Shown piece after piece: positions 1 through 9,534 of a DNA stretch of 64,000 nucleotides. Position 1 is the first letter of the stretch. Each line of letters starts with the position of its first letter. Below the pieces are notes generated by a model. It had not been told where the DNA came from, made no database searches, and saw nothing but the letters and a program-made list of their open reading frames with translations. A program made the translations under genes and the position numbers. The stretch spans positions 211,013-275,012 of the forward strand of contig NZ_QAJP01000007.1 in assembly GCF_003852535.1 (NCBI RefSeq), given 5' to 3'. The stretch is from Herminiimonas sp. KBW02. Its GTDB lineage: Bacteria; Pseudomonadota; Gammaproteobacteria; Burkholderiales; Burkholderiaceae_D.

Positions 1-126
1 GTAGTAAGCATAGTCGAGACGAATTTCATCGGGGGTTGCAGCAGCGCGTGCCGAAAGTGTAAGACCTGAACCCAGGCCAGCCAGGGTCAGCAATGCGGTA
101 TTTTTGATAAAAAATCTGCGATCCAT
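1..126 (-). CDS. Aliphatic sulfonate ABC transporter substrate-binding protein, N-terminal fragment (cut by window edge)
   Basis: Reading the minus strand from the ATG at 126 gives 42 codons that run off the left edge of the window. The start shows MDRRFFIKN, a hydrophobic core, and an Ala-rich cleavage region near residues 26-30. The mature part begins with an EIRLDYAYY stretch typical of SsuA-like periplasmic proteins that bind alkanesulfonates for an ABC importer. The twin Arg at positions 3-4 is followed by FFIK, so a Tat signal is conceivable. The rest of the gene and any ssu partners lie outside the window. Family assignment rests on the first residues only. Confidence 0.6.
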   Translation of the reverse strand, partial: MDRRFFIKNTALLTLAGLGSGLTLSARAAATPDEIRLDYAYY

Positions 127-426
127 GTTCTACCTTGAATAGTGAGGCAGGCACTAGCCAGTGCCCGGTTTATCGTATCGTGTCGGATGTGAGATCGCCG
201 GAGACGGCTGCTGGAATGGTTACCTGCGTTTGCTATGCAGGAGGAAGGCCAAATCAGTTTTCACTCAATCGTTATCGTTGTTGGGAATAAGATTAACGAC
301 AGGTGCAAATTAACGGAACGAATCTCTTCGTTGATGCATCATCGGTTTTCGCATAAGCCGTTTTAGTCATAAGCACATGCGAAAACTGCGGATGAATGTG
401 CAAGCTGGATTGCAGACGATGTGTAC
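127..426. other. Intergenic region between the SsuA-like gene and the GGDEF/EAL gene
   Basis: About 300 bp with no supportable ORF. It must hold the promoter of the leftward SsuA-like gene and the end of the leftward GGDEF/EAL transcript. I see no strong intrinsic terminator and no clear CysB or Cbl site that I would defend. Confidence 0.4.
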
Positions 427-3159
427 TTAATCAACCAGTGCTGCGCTGCGTTCATTCAATAGCAGTGTTTCTATCTGATCAGATGGCAATGGTTTGCAGA
501 AGTAATAACCCTGCATTTCATCGCAACCCTGATGACGCAGGATTTCCATCTGGCTGGCCGTTTCCACGCCTTCTGCAATCACATTCAGCTTGAGATTATG
601 TGCGAGCGAGATGATGGATGAGACGATGGAGGCGTCATCCTGGTTGATTGCAATGTCGCGCACGAAGGAGCGATCTATCTTCAGTGTATCGATAGGAAAG
701 CGCTTCAGATAGGCGAGACTGGAATGGCCGGTACCGAAATCATCCACCGAGAGTTGCACGCCTAATGACTTGAGATCACGCAAGGTCATGATGTTGCGTT
801 CTATATCAGCCATGACCGAACTCTCGGTCAGTTCGATTTCAAGGAAGTGCGCTTCAAGTCCGGTTTCTTGCAAGGTTTGCTGGATGGATGCCAGCAGGCT
901 GGCTTGCGTGAATTGGCGTGCCGACAGATTGACTGCGATTCGCAGTTGCGTGCAACCCATGTCTTGCCAGGCCCTGGCCTGGCGGCAGGCGGTTTGCAGG
1001 ACCCAGGCACCGATAGGAATGATGAGGCCGGTTTCTTCTGCCAGGCTGATGAAGCTGCCCGGTTGCACCATGCCGAGTATAGGATGATTCCAGCGCACCA
1101 ATGCTTCCAGGCCGACGATGGCGCCGGTATGCAAATCGACCTGCGGCTGGTAGTGCAGCACCAGTTCATTCAGTTCGACCGCATGGCGCAGCTCGCCTTC
1201 TATGCGCAGGCGGGCAAGTGCCTGATCATTCATTGCCGCTGTATAGAACTGGAAATTGTTGCGGCCCAATTCCTTGGAGCGATACATCGCCACGTCGGCA
1301 TGTGCCAGCAGCGTGGTCGGATCGGCGCCGTCGTTGGGATAAACCGCGATGCCCATGCTGCAGCTGAGGAAGAATTCACTGCCTTGTATGGTCAGTGGTT
1401 TCACTACTGCTTCCATGATGCGCTGGATGACATCGGATGAGTAACCGGAAGGACCGTCACCGCACTCCGGCAAGACCAGCACGAATTCATCGCCACCGAG
1501 GCGCGCCACGGTATCGGATTCACGTACCGATGCCTGCAAGCGATCCGAAATAATTTTCAGCAAGACGTCGCCGGCCTGATGTCCCATCGTGTCGTTGACG
1601 AATTTAAAGCGGTCGAGATCGACCAGCACGACCCAGACAGCGTGTCCGTTACGGGAGGAGTAGGCGATGGCGTTTTCCAGCCTGTCCTGCAGTAGTGCAC
1701 GATTTGGCAAACCGGTCAGCACGTCATGGCTGGCCATGCGGTGCAGTGTGGTTTCGTATTGCTTCATCGGCGTGATGTCGCTCATCGCCGCTACGAAGTG
1801 TGTGGTTTTACCCTGGTCGTCCTTGACCGGTGCGATGTAGAGATCGTTCCAGAACAGCGAGCCGTCCTTGCGATAGTTGCGCAGCACGCCTTTGCCTTCA
1901 CGTTTTTCAGACAAGGCTGCGCGGATTTCATACAAGTCCGCCTGGTCATGGTCGTTGCCGAGCAGGAAGCTGCTGCTGCGACCGATGGCTTCGGCAGCGG
2001 TGTAACCGGTGATACGTTCAAACGCAGGATTTACATATTCGATGGCGAAATCCGGTGCCTGCGCGCTGGAGATAATGACCGCATTCGCGCTGCATTCAAT
2101 CGCACGTTCGCGCAGGCGCAGTGCTGCCTCTGCCGCCTGGCGGCCATTGCGGTCACGGTGTGCGCGTATTTCTACGGTCACCCTTTGCGCCAGGCTGACC
2201 AGCAATGCGACTTCCTGCGCGTCGAAGGCATCCGGTTCGGAAGCATAGACATTGAAGACGCCGATGATTTCCTGGTCATCGCCCATAGGCAAGACCAGCT
2301 TGGAGTAAAAGCCGCGTCGCATCGCTTCTTCGCGCCACGGTGTCGGGCTCATATCATTCGCGAAGTAATTGGCGACCGCCGGACGTCTGGTTTGCAAAGC
2401 CGTATTGATGGCCCGGGTGCCGACGCCACCAGCCTGCAGCGGTACTTTCAATGCATCCAGATAACCCTGGTGTTCCTGCGTCAGGCCGACCGGGATGATC
2501 GCACCGTCGGCTGCCATCAGGCCGACCCAGGCCATCCGATAGCCGGTCGCAGTCACCACATCACATATGCCTTGCAGCAGTGCGTTTTCATCTGTTGCTT
2601 CGGAGATGACGTCCTCGCAATCATGGATCGCGCGCAGCGCACGATTGCTACGCGCGAGGGCGATTTCCAGATGGTGCCGGGTCGTGATGTCGGTACCGAT
2701 TAATTTGATATGGCCGCTATGCTCGTCGCTATCCGGGATAAAGCGCGCCTGATATTCGATCCAGCGCGGACTGCCGTCAGGACGATTGATGCGCAGGCGC
2801 AGTGTTTGCTGTGGTTCGTGCTGGATGCTATGCAAGAGATCACGTGCCTGCTCGCGATCTGCCGGGGCGATATTCTCCAGCCACAGGCGTGAGTTGGCAT
2901 AAAAGCGCTCCGGTGAGCTGCCGTATAGCGCTTCTACCGTTTTGCTGGCATAGATCACCTGGCCATCCGGGATGCGCAAGACCCAGACTATCTTGTCGGT
3001 CGCTAGCAGGCTTTCGGTGGCCGGATCGACCAGATAGCCTGCATGCTTGCGTACCGTATAACGACGCCAGCTCTTCTTCAACAGCGAGGCGAATGCGTAC
3101 ACGCAGCCTTGCAGAAAGTTCAGGTTGGTGCCAGGCTCTTTACGGATAATGCGTTCCAT
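427..3159 (-). CDS. PAS-GAF-PAS-GGDEF-EAL cyclic-di-GMP synthase/phosphodiesterase
   Basis: Cytosolic 910-residue signalling protein that should make or degrade c-di-GMP. Order seen: a first PAS with its PAC end (about 55-165, ending GTDITTR), a GAF domain (about 190-340), a second PAS (about 350-475, ending AAMSDITPMK), GGDEF (about 480-645) and EAL (about 655-905). The GGDEF motif is intact at residues 555-559 and is preceded by RESD five residues upstream, the spacing of a product-inhibition I-site. EAL is intact at 685-687 and DDFGTG and KIDRSF are present, so both domains look active. No membrane segment is evident. The short N-terminus (MERIIRKEP) is preceded by a weak AGGAAAA ribosome site. 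Signal and target are unknown. Confidence 0.93.
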   Translation of the reverse strand: MERIIRKEPGTNLNFLQGCVYAFASLLKKSWRRYTVRKHAGYLVDPATESLLATDKIVWVLRIPDGQVIYASKTVEALYGSSPERFYANSRLWLENIAPADREQARDLLHSIQHEPQQTLRLRINRPDGSPRWIEYQARFIPDSDEHSGHIKLIGTDITTRHHLEIALARSNRALRAIHDCEDVISEATDENALLQGICDVVTATGYRMAWVGLMAADGAIIPVGLTQEHQGYLDALKVPLQAGGVGTRAINTALQTRRPAVANYFANDMSPTPWREEAMRRGFYSKLVLPMGDDQEIIGVFNVYASEPDAFDAQEVALLVSLAQRVTVEIRAHRDRNGRQAAEAALRLRERAIECSANAVIISSAQAPDFAIEYVNPAFERITGYTAAEAIGRSSSFLLGNDHDQADLYEIRAALSEKREGKGVLRNYRKDGSLFWNDLYIAPVKDDQGKTTHFVAAMSDITPMKQYETTLHRMASHDVLTGLPNRALLQDRLENAIAYSSRNGHAVWVVLVDLDRFKFVNDTMGHQAGDVLLKIISDRLQASVRESDTVARLGGDEFVLVLPECGDGPSGYSSDVIQRIMEAVVKPLTIQGSEFFLSCSMGIAVYPNDGADPTTLLAHADVAMYRSKELGRNNFQFYTAAMNDQALARLRIEGELRHAVELNELVLHYQPQVDLHTGAIVGLEALVRWNHPILGMVQPGSFISLAEETGLIIPIGAWVLQTACRQARAWQDMGCTQLRIAVNLSARQFTQASLLASIQQTLQETGLEAHFLEIELTESSVMADIERNIMTLRDLKSLGVQLSVDDFGTGHSSLAYLKRFPIDTLKIDRSFVRDIAINQDDASIVSSIISLAHNLKLNVIAEGVETASQMEILRHQGCDEMQGYYFCKPLPSDQIETLLLNERSAALVD

Positions 3160-3389
3160 ACGTATTCGATTTTCCTTGCCTGGTAGGCAGGCAAGAGATG
3201 CTGCATGCGGGGGGCAGGTAGTGACTGCAGCGGGTAGTTGAGAGTTGATTTACTGCAATAGGATTCTAAGATAAGTAAAAATGAATTCAGTCTAATTTTT
3301 CTGAATATCAATATACGTTTGCTGAGGTCTGCTATCGTAGCTACCGGGGGCAGGACAAGTCTGCCTGGATTATTTATATAGAGGGGAAT

Positions 3390-4058
3390 ATGGGCGTGAT
3401 CGACGTCGATGTCATGGCGCTATGCGCGAGTGGTGTGTTGTTAATGGCTTATTACGTGTACCTGATGATGCGGGTGCGGCGTAATCCTGATTTTTCCGTG
3501 CACTCGGTTAATCATCGCGCCCGCGCATTATGGGTCAAGGATGTGATGGCCAGCGGCGGCAAGAAAGATGTGATGGCGGTACAGACGCTGCGCAACTTTG
3601 GCATGACCGCAACCTTCAAGGCTTCTTCTTCCATTCTGCTTATTCTCGGCACCTTGACCCTGTCCGGTCAGGCCGAGAGTCTGGCGCGCACCTGGCATGT
3701 GCTCGACTTTGCCGGCGGTTCGCGTGCGGCCGAATGGTGGGTAATCAAGATTATTTGCCTGCTAACTGTATTGCTGGTGGCGTTCTTTGCCTTCGCGATG
3801 TCGCTGCGCCTGCTGAACCATGTGGTGTTTATGGTCAATCTGTCGCAAACCGATGCACAGGGTTCGCTGTCACCCGAGCGGGTCGGGCAGCGCCTGAACA
3901 GCGCCGGGGTTTTTTATACGCTGGGTATGCGCGCATTCTTCGTAGCGGTGCCGTTGACCTTCTGGTTGTTTGGCCCGCTGTTCCTGTTTTTATCGACCCT
4001 GGGCCTGATCGTGGCGCTGTATCACCTGGATCGCAGTCCGCTGGCGGAAAACAATTAG
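3390..4058 (+). CDS. DUF599-family integral membrane protein
   Basis: 222-residue protein with about four hydrophobic segments: residues 8-26, around 80-93, 118-140 and 180-212. The ALWVK and LRN.. motifs of the N-terminal cytosolic part and the LNHVVFM helix match the DUF599 family, whose biochemical role is unknown. The ATG at 3390 follows a GAGGGGAAT ribosome site. It is followed 84 bp later by fumC on the same strand, so the two may share a transcript. No regulatory site is obvious. The assignment is by family recall, and no function should be inferred. Confidence 0.8.
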   Translation: MGVIDVDVMALCASGVLLMAYYVYLMMRVRRNPDFSVHSVNHRARALWVKDVMASGGKKDVMAVQTLRNFGMTATFKASSSILLILGTLTLSGQAESLARTWHVLDFAGGSRAAEWWVIKIICLLTVLLVAFFAFAMSLRLLNHVVFMVNLSQTDAQGSLSPERVGQRLNSAGVFYTLGMRAFFVAVPLTFWLFGPLFLFLSTLGLIVALYHLDRSPLAENN

Positions 4059-4142
4059 GCATGCTGCTTTCGGAGCAGTCTCCTGCAAATAAGCGCGCTT
4101 TGCAGTAGTCTTTACTTCTCACAGCTCAATCAGGATCAGCCC

Positions 4143-5531
4143 ATGACGACCCGTACAGAACGCGACACATTCGGCCCGATAGAAGTGAATAGTGAACGCT
4201 TGTGGGGCGCGCAAACGCAGCGCTCGCTTGAGCATTTCAAGATATCTACCGAAAAGATGCCGCAGGAATTGATTGTGGCACTGGCTGAAGTCAAACGTGC
4301 CGCTGCCATCGTCAACCAGGATCTCGGCAAGTTGGCCAAAGACAAGGCGCAAGCCATCGCCCAGGCTGCCGAGGAAGTGATCGGTGGTCAGCATCCGCAT
4401 GAATTTCCGCTGGCGGTGTGGCAGACCGGCTCCGGCACGCAAAGCAATATGAATATGAATGAGGTGCTGGCAAATCGCGCTTCTGAATTGCTCGGCGGCG
4501 AACGCGGCGAGAAGCGTCTGGTGCATCCGAATGACGATGTTAACCTCGGCCAGTCCTCCAACGATATCTTCCCGACCGCGATGTATGTGGCTGCCGCCGT
4601 GGCCGTGGTGCAGACGCTGCTGCCGGCGACGCAGGCATTGCAAACAACATTGAACGGCAAAGCCGAAGAGTTTGCCGACATCGTCAAGATAGGCCGTACC
4701 CATTTGCAGGATGCGACGCCGCTGACGCTGGGTCAGGAGTTCTCGGGCTATGTCGCACAACTGGCGCAGTCTGCCGCTGCCATCACGAGCTTGCTGCCGC
4801 CGCTGCAAGACCTCGCAGTGGGCGGTACTGCAGTGGGTACCGGCCTGAATACGCATCCGGAATTCGGCGTCCGCGTAGCAGCCGAGCTGACGCGTCGCAC
4901 TGGTGTGACGTTTAAAAGCGCAAATAATAAGTTCGCCGCGCTGGCCGCACATGATGCGATGGTGAGCGTACATGGTGGTCTGAAGACGCTGGCCGCCAGC
5001 ATGATGAAGATCGCCAATGATGTGCGCTGGCTGGCTTCCGGTCCGCGTTCCGGCCTCGGTGAAATCAGCATTCCGGAAAACGAACCGGGCAGTTCCATCA
5101 TGCCGGGTAAGGTCAATCCGACGCAGAGCGAAGCGGTGACGATGTTGTGTTGCCAGGTGTTTGGCAACGATGTCGCACTCAATTTCGGTGGCGCGTCCGG
5201 CAACTTTGAATTGAATGTGTTCAAGCCGCTGCTGGCACATAACTTCCTGCAAAGCGTGCGCTTGCTGGCCGACGGCATCCATAGCTTCGATGAACATTGT
5301 GCGCACGGCATCGTGGCCAATCGTGATCGCATCTCGGATTTGATGGAACGTTCACTCATGCTGGTGACAGCGCTGGCGCCGCATATCGGTTACGACAAGG
5401 CGGCGAAGATAGCCAAGCAGGCACATCAGCAGGGTGCCAATCTGAAGGAAACGGCGGTGGCGCTCGGCTATGTGACGAGTGAGGAATTTGACTTGTGGGT
5501 TCAGCCGCAGGACATGATACATCCGGGCTGA
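4143..5531 (+). CDS. fumC: Fumarate hydratase class II
   Basis: 462 residues, the normal length for the oxygen-stable, iron-independent class II fumarase that interconverts fumarate and L-malate in the TCA cycle. The fumarase/aspartase signature [11 protein letters not shown] is complete in the C-terminal half and includes the flexible-loop catalytic Ser region. [10 protein letters not shown] and [11 protein letters not shown], which bind substrate, are also present, as is the [10 protein letters not shown] motif carrying the catalytic His. The start ATG at 4143 begins [15 protein letters not shown]. It ends just before a strong bidirectional terminator at 5565-5594. There is no sign of fusion or truncation. 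Confidence 0.97.
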   Translation: MTTRTERDTFGPIEVNSERLWGAQTQRSLEHFKISTEKMPQELIVALAEVKRAAAIVNQDLGKLAKDKAQAIAQAAEEVIGGQHPHEFPLAVWQTGSGTQSNMNMNEVLANRASELLGGERGEKRLVHPNDDVNLGQSSNDIFPTAMYVAAAVAVVQTLLPATQALQTTLNGKAEEFADIVKIGRTHLQDATPLTLGQEFSGYVAQLAQSAAAITSLLPPLQDLAVGGTAVGTGLNTHPEFGVRVAAELTRRTGVTFKSANNKFAALAAHDAMVSVHGGLKTLAASMMKIANDVRWLASGPRSGLGEISIPENEPGSSIMPGKVNPTQSEAVTMLCCQVFGNDVALNFGGASGNFELNVFKPLLAHNFLQSVRLLADGIHSFDEHCAHGIVANRDRISDLMERSLMLVTALAPHIGYDKAAKIAKQAHQQGANLKETAVALGYVTSEEFDLWVQPQDMIHPG

Positions 5532-5564
5532 AAACGCTCCACAGTCATCAGGCAGGAATATAAA

Positions 5565-5594
5565 AACGGCCCCGGTAGTGATACCGGGGCCGTT
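5565..5594. terminator. Bidirectional rho-independent terminator between fumC and the leftward cysteine-repeat gene
   Basis: Perfect 13-bp stem (5565-5577 with 5582-5594) around a 4-nt loop, GC-rich in the middle and flanked by A residues on the left and T residues on the right. It sits between two convergent genes and can serve both. Confidence 0.85.
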
Positions 5595-5649
5595 GTCTTG
5601 CCAGGAGTCAGGATAGAAAAGGCTATACCGCCTTATTTGCTATCAGTGC

Positions 5650-6192
5650 TTATTTGCCAGCGTTAGCAGCGGCGATACAACGCGATTTTTCATCGCCGGC
5701 CAATGCTTCACACTTCTCTTTTTGCACTGCTACGTGTGCATCTTTCTTTTCGTCGCGTGCATCTTTACGTGCATCGCTCACTTCTTTTGACGCTTTGGCG
5801 TCAGCAACAGCGGAGTCGTGCGTCGCTTTCGCTTCTTTTACGCAGACATCTTTTTTGTTGCCGCTAAAGTCATCGCATTTTTCCTTGGCCACTTTATAGT
5901 TGGCATCGGCAATGTCGGTGCGTGCTTTCTTCTGTGCGGCAGGAGTGCCTTTATAGGCGGCTTCCGCTTCGGCCTTGGCTTTTACTTCGCCAGCCTTGGC
6001 TTCTTCCTGGCAGATATCCTTGGCATTGCCTTTCATATTGTCGCAGGCTGCACGTGCGACTTTGTAATCGGCTTCGGCGCGGGTTTTGGCCGCGTCGTAG
6101 TTAGCCTTGGCTTCAGATGGTGCTGCGTAAGAAGCGCTCATAAAACCGAAGCTGGCTGCAGCCATGACTATCATAGAGAGGGATTTTTTCAT
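5650..6192 (-). CDS. Exported Ala/Lys-rich helical protein with three C-x4-G-x2-K-x2-C motifs
   Basis: 180 residues with a clear Sec signal peptide (MKKSLSMIVM..., likely cut after ASYA at residue 23). The mature protein is almost entirely charged helix, rich in Ala, Lys, Glu and Asp. It carries three evenly built motifs with two cysteines 11 residues apart: C50-C61, C106-C117 and C161-C172. Each has Gly and Lys at fixed places and is preceded by a Y/V-x-VA-x-EK-C type lead-in. Disulfide-clamped helical hairpins in the periplasm are the natural reading. I know similar Burkholderiales proteins are often named TolA-like, but only because of their coiled-coil composition. Function is unknown. 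The gene ends near the terminator shared with fumC. Confidence 0.8.
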   Translation of the reverse strand: MKKSLSMIVMAAASFGFMSASYAAPSEAKANYDAAKTRAEADYKVARAACDNMKGNAKDICQEEAKAGEVKAKAEAEAAYKGTPAAQKKARTDIADANYKVAKEKCDDFSGNKKDVCVKEAKATHDSAVADAKASKEVSDARKDARDEKKDAHVAVQKEKCEALAGDEKSRCIAAANAGK

Positions 6193-6260
6193 TTTGTATC
6201 CTTTATGCTTATTTAGAATGTCTTGCTGCCGGCGAGCCCTGGGCCCGCACTACAAAGCAC

Positions 6261-6479
6261 TTACAGATAGCGCTTATCGTTGCGGTTGCGGTCTTCGAAA
6301 GCCTTGATCTGTTTCTCGGCTTCATCCTTGTTGACGCCGTAAGCTTCCTGTATCTTGCCGGCGAGCTGGTCGCGCTTGCCCGCGATCGTGTCGAGATGAT
6401 CATCGGTGAGCTTGCCCCATTGCTCTTTGATATTGCCTTTGAGTTGTTTCCAGTTACCTTCAATAACGTCCCAATTCAT
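6261..6479 (-). CDS. CsbD-family stress-response protein
   Basis: 72 residues starting MNWDVIEGNWKQLKG, the hallmark N-terminus of the CsbD family (general-stress proteins of unknown mechanism, made under sigmaB in Bacillus and on stress in proteobacteria). The KLTDDHLDTIAGKRDQLAGK core and the C-terminal DRNRNDKRYL tail are typical. The in-frame upstream Met is rejected because an AAGGAGAA ribosome site sits just before the ATG at 6479. It is highly charged and small, with no membrane segment. It neighbours the exported Cys-repeat protein on the same strand (68 bp gap), so the two may be co-expressed. Confidence 0.93.
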   Translation of the reverse strand: MNWDVIEGNWKQLKGNIKEQWGKLTDDHLDTIAGKRDQLAGKIQEAYGVNKDEAEKQIKAFEDRNRNDKRYL

Positions 6480-6973
6480 AGCATTCTCCTTGTTCAGGTT
6501 GCTCGCGAGTAAATCGCGGTAAGGCAAAGTGCCTGCCTTTTACTACGCAAGCCGCAGGCCAGCTTGTGCGCCTATACGAATCAAGGACTTATGTTTATTT
6601 TTTGATATTTTTGTAAAAATTACCGGGTAGCTTGAACCCGCTACATGTGGGAAAAGAGGAGTTTCCTTGTCTGGCGGCAAGCAGGCTAAGCCGGGGAAAT
6701 GTTAAATCGAGCGTTAAAATTTGTTGGCTTTTTGGAACCATTTCACTGGAGCAGCATCTGAACAGCTGCTTGCCAGGGCGCTGCTAAAATCGCAGGAAAG
6801 AGCCGCATAAGTTGTCAGACATTTGCAGTGCCCACGCATACTGCTATTCTGATTTCGATCACATCTGTATACAGTCGTAACACCTGCAGTCGCTATGTCG
6901 CGTTGCTTGTTGCCTTAGTCTGGATAGTGGCTTTGCTTAACTTGCTTCACCCATTACTTACACAGGAATTTTT
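6480..6973. other. Divergent intergenic region between csbD-like gene and histidine kinase gene
   Basis: About 490 bp with no convincing ORF. It must contain divergent promoters for the CsbD gene (leftward) and the histidine kinase (rightward). An AT-rich patch at 6590-6625 is the likeliest upstream element for the stress gene. I found no intrinsic terminator and no RNA gene here. Confidence 0.4.
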
Positions 6974-9010
6974 ATGCTGACTAGCCCGCCAGTACGTACC
7001 ACGTTCACACCTTTGTGGGCGCCGCTATTGGCTGCGTTGCTGATGGTGGGCGTGGGCGTGCTGGCCATGGTCAATGTGCGGCAAGACCTGTGGGTATTGG
7101 ATTACCGCCTGTTCGACCTGGTGCCTATCCTGGCGAATACCGCACTGGCTTTTGTGCTGGCTGGCCTGGCGCTGATACTGCGTTCCTTCAAAATCTCTAC
7201 ACCGCGTGCGCGCACTGTATTTTCCGTACTGGCTTCTATCGTTGCACTTTGTGTTGCCTTGCTCGGCCTGTCGACACTGCTGCAATTCATGTTCGGTGTG
7301 CATGTCGGTATCGAGCGTGTATTCCCGACACTGGCGACAACTGAATACAAAGCCTATCTGGAACGCATGGCACCGTTGCCGGCGTTGGGTTTCACGCTGG
7401 CCGGGCTGAGTTTGCTCATGCTGGATTACCGTACCACACGCGATCACTATCCTTCTGAGTACGGTGCGTTCATTCTCGCGGGTGTGATGGGTATACCGCT
7501 GATCGGTCACTTATACAACGTGATGTCGGTCGATGAATTGAATGCGGCACATACTGTGACGCCATTCATTTCGATCATCTTCTTCATCCTGGCGCTCGGT
7601 ATTTTGTCGGCGCGTCCGGAACACAGGCTGATGAGCCTGTGGAACAGTACTTCGCCTGGCGGCCCGTTATTGCGACGTTTGTTGCCGAATAGCCTGATAC
7701 TGCTGGTGATTCTTGATTTCGCCATCAAGTGGGGGGTGCAGAATCGCTACTATGATGCAGATAAGGCGTCGCCCTTGCTGATCCTGCTGAGCAGTTCGCT
7801 GCTCTTCATTATGTTTTGCCGAACTGCTGCCTTGCTTAATCGTGAATACGAGGGACGGCAACAAGGTGAGGCGGCGCTGGCAGAGAGTAATGCCCTGTTG
7901 CGGGCAGTCAGCGATAACACGCCGGATGCGATCTTCGTCAAGGACAGCAGTGGTCGCATGGTGTTTGCAAATCCGGCCAAGCTGCGGCTGCTCGGCAAGC
8001 AGCGTGATGAGGTTATAGGCTACCGCAGCATAGATCTCTATCCGCTGCGGGAAGATGCGGAGCAGGTTCAGCTGGAAGATCAGAGTGTGCTTGATGATGG
8101 TGTTCCCAAGGTATTTGAAACGACGATACAGTTCGTCAACGGTGTGCACACCATGCACTCTACCAAGGCACCGTGGCTGAACGCGAATGGCGAGGTAATG
8201 GGACTGGTCGGCATCAGTACCGACATTACCGAACGCAAGCGTATGGAAGACTCACTGAAAGCACATGAAACGCAGCTGGAAGCGCTGGTCGCCGCGCGGA
8301 CCGCCGAAGTCAGTGAATTGATCGGCCATCTGGAAACGACGCGCGAAGAAGAGAAGCATGCGATCGCCCGTGAGTTGCATGACGATCTCGGTTCTGCACT
8401 GACCGCGCTGAATATGCATTTGTCGCTGCTGTTCCAGCAAATACCGGTGGAGCCGAAATTTACCGAGCGTTCGCTCAAAATCAAGGCTTTGCTGAGTTCG
8501 ATTACCGACGCCACGCGCCGCATCCAGAATGGTTTGCGGCCTGATAAGCTGGATGTGTTCGGCATCAAGATCGCGATAGCGGAGCAGGCAGCCGAGTTTG
8601 AAAAGTACACAGGTGTCACCTGTAATGCGAGCTTGCCTGACGATAGGTTGATTTACGCGCCGCGCGTGGATATCGCCTTGTTCCGCATGGTGCAGGAGTC
8701 ACTGAACAATATTGCCAAGCATGCGCAAGCGACGCATGTCGATGTGGTGCTGGATGATGCGGATGACGAGATCATGCTGACCATACGTGACAACGGTGTC
8801 GGCATACCGATTGCACAATCAGGCGTGATTACACATGGTTTGCGTGGGATGCGTGAGCGTGCCGGTTATCTGGGTGGTTCGGTGCGGGTGAGCAGCAGCG
8901 CGGGAAGCGGGACGACGATTGCGATCAGCATACCGAAGACGGCAGAGAATATGCGGATAGAAGTGGACGACGAAAGCGAAGAGGGGAATGAAGCCGAGAA
9001 AGCGCGTTAG
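6974..9010 (+). CDS. Membrane-bound PAS sensor histidine kinase, HisKA_3/NarX-UhpB type
   Basis: 678 residues. The first 290 are mostly hydrophobic, with about eight candidate membrane helices starting at residues 15-33 and 48-66, and no classical periplasmic sensor. A PAS domain follows (about 300-415, ending GISTDITERK). A short coiled coil and a HisKA_3 dimerisation helix come next, with phospho-acceptor His at residue 469 in ARELHDDLG. The HATPase_c domain is at about 570-665 (NNIAKHA N-box, DNGVGI, HGLRGMRERA). This subclass normally phosphorylates NarL-type regulators, and one is encoded convergently at 9535-10167. An acidic tail (about residues 655-675) is unusual. The 3' end lies 24 bp from the convergent receiver gene. 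Confidence 0.93.
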   Translation: MLTSPPVRTTFTPLWAPLLAALLMVGVGVLAMVNVRQDLWVLDYRLFDLVPILANTALAFVLAGLALILRSFKISTPRARTVFSVLASIVALCVALLGLSTLLQFMFGVHVGIERVFPTLATTEYKAYLERMAPLPALGFTLAGLSLLMLDYRTTRDHYPSEYGAFILAGVMGIPLIGHLYNVMSVDELNAAHTVTPFISIIFFILALGILSARPEHRLMSLWNSTSPGGPLLRRLLPNSLILLVILDFAIKWGVQNRYYDADKASPLLILLSSSLLFIMFCRTAALLNREYEGRQQGEAALAESNALLRAVSDNTPDAIFVKDSSGRMVFANPAKLRLLGKQRDEVIGYRSIDLYPLREDAEQVQLEDQSVLDDGVPKVFETTIQFVNGVHTMHSTKAPWLNANGEVMGLVGISTDITERKRMEDSLKAHETQLEALVAARTAEVSELIGHLETTREEEKHAIARELHDDLGSALTALNMHLSLLFQQIPVEPKFTERSLKIKALLSSITDATRRIQNGLRPDKLDVFGIKIAIAEQAAEFEKYTGVTCNASLPDDRLIYAPRVDIALFRMVQESLNNIAKHAQATHVDVVLDDADDEIMLTIRDNGVGIPIAQSGVITHGLRGMRERAGYLGGSVRVSSSAGSGTTIAISIPKTAENMRIEVDDESEEGNEAEKAR

Positions 9011-9034
9011 CCTGTAGTGCGAGGAAGCTGGGGT

Positions 9035-9469
9035 TTAACCGCGTGCATGGTATTGCAGATTGGCGGAACTCAGGCTTTTCACCAATTCAAATAACTGTGG
9101 AAACTCGGACGTCTTGTCGAAGAAGTGGTTGACGCCATATTGACGGCCAACGCGGCGGAACACTTCGGTGGCGTTATTGCTGCAGATGATTTTCAATGCA
9201 TTTGCTGCCCTGGCTTTTTCAGATATCTGACGCAGCAGGTTGATGCCGTTACCTTTTTTGAGCTGGATATCAACTATCAGTACATCGCACGGCAGCGCAT
9301 TCAGCTGGTTCAGTGCATCGCCTTCGGACTCGGACACACCAGCAACCACGACGCCGGGAATCATCGCCAGGTTTTCTATCATCAGTTCACGTACGTCCAG
9401 CGAATCTTCTACGAGGAAGACCCGTAAGGGCTGGCTCACTGTGTTTTCAAAAGTCATCGCTTGAGTCAT
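9035..9469 (-). CDS. Stand-alone response regulator receiver domain
   Basis: 144 residues forming one REC domain without any output domain. Acidic pair E21-D22, phospho-acceptor D67 (VLIVDIQL), switch Ser in CSNNA (about 97) and conserved Lys K119 in FFDKT are all visible. Such CheY-like proteins either act through protein contacts or relay phosphate. The gene converges on the histidine kinase gene and precedes it in orientation with the NarL-type regulator 65 bp upstream, so both are plausible partners of that kinase. The N-terminal extension MTQAMTFENTVSQP could be shortened to a start at residue 5. Confidence 0.88.
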   Translation of the reverse strand: MTQAMTFENTVSQPLRVFLVEDSLDVRELMIENLAMIPGVVVAGVSESEGDALNQLNALPCDVLIVDIQLKKGNGINLLRQISEKARAANALKIICSNNATEVFRRVGRQYGVNHFFDKTSEFPQLFELVKSLSSANLQYHARG

Positions 9470-9534
9470 ATTTCAACCACGGTTAAGAATATCGATTACT
9501 GAACTTGCATACCTGTTGCTGCTTCCGGCTGCCA

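Noticed and set aside
4119..5306. A 395-residue frame antisense to fumC
   Set aside because: fumC is unambiguous; the antisense product is low-complexity and has no start signals.
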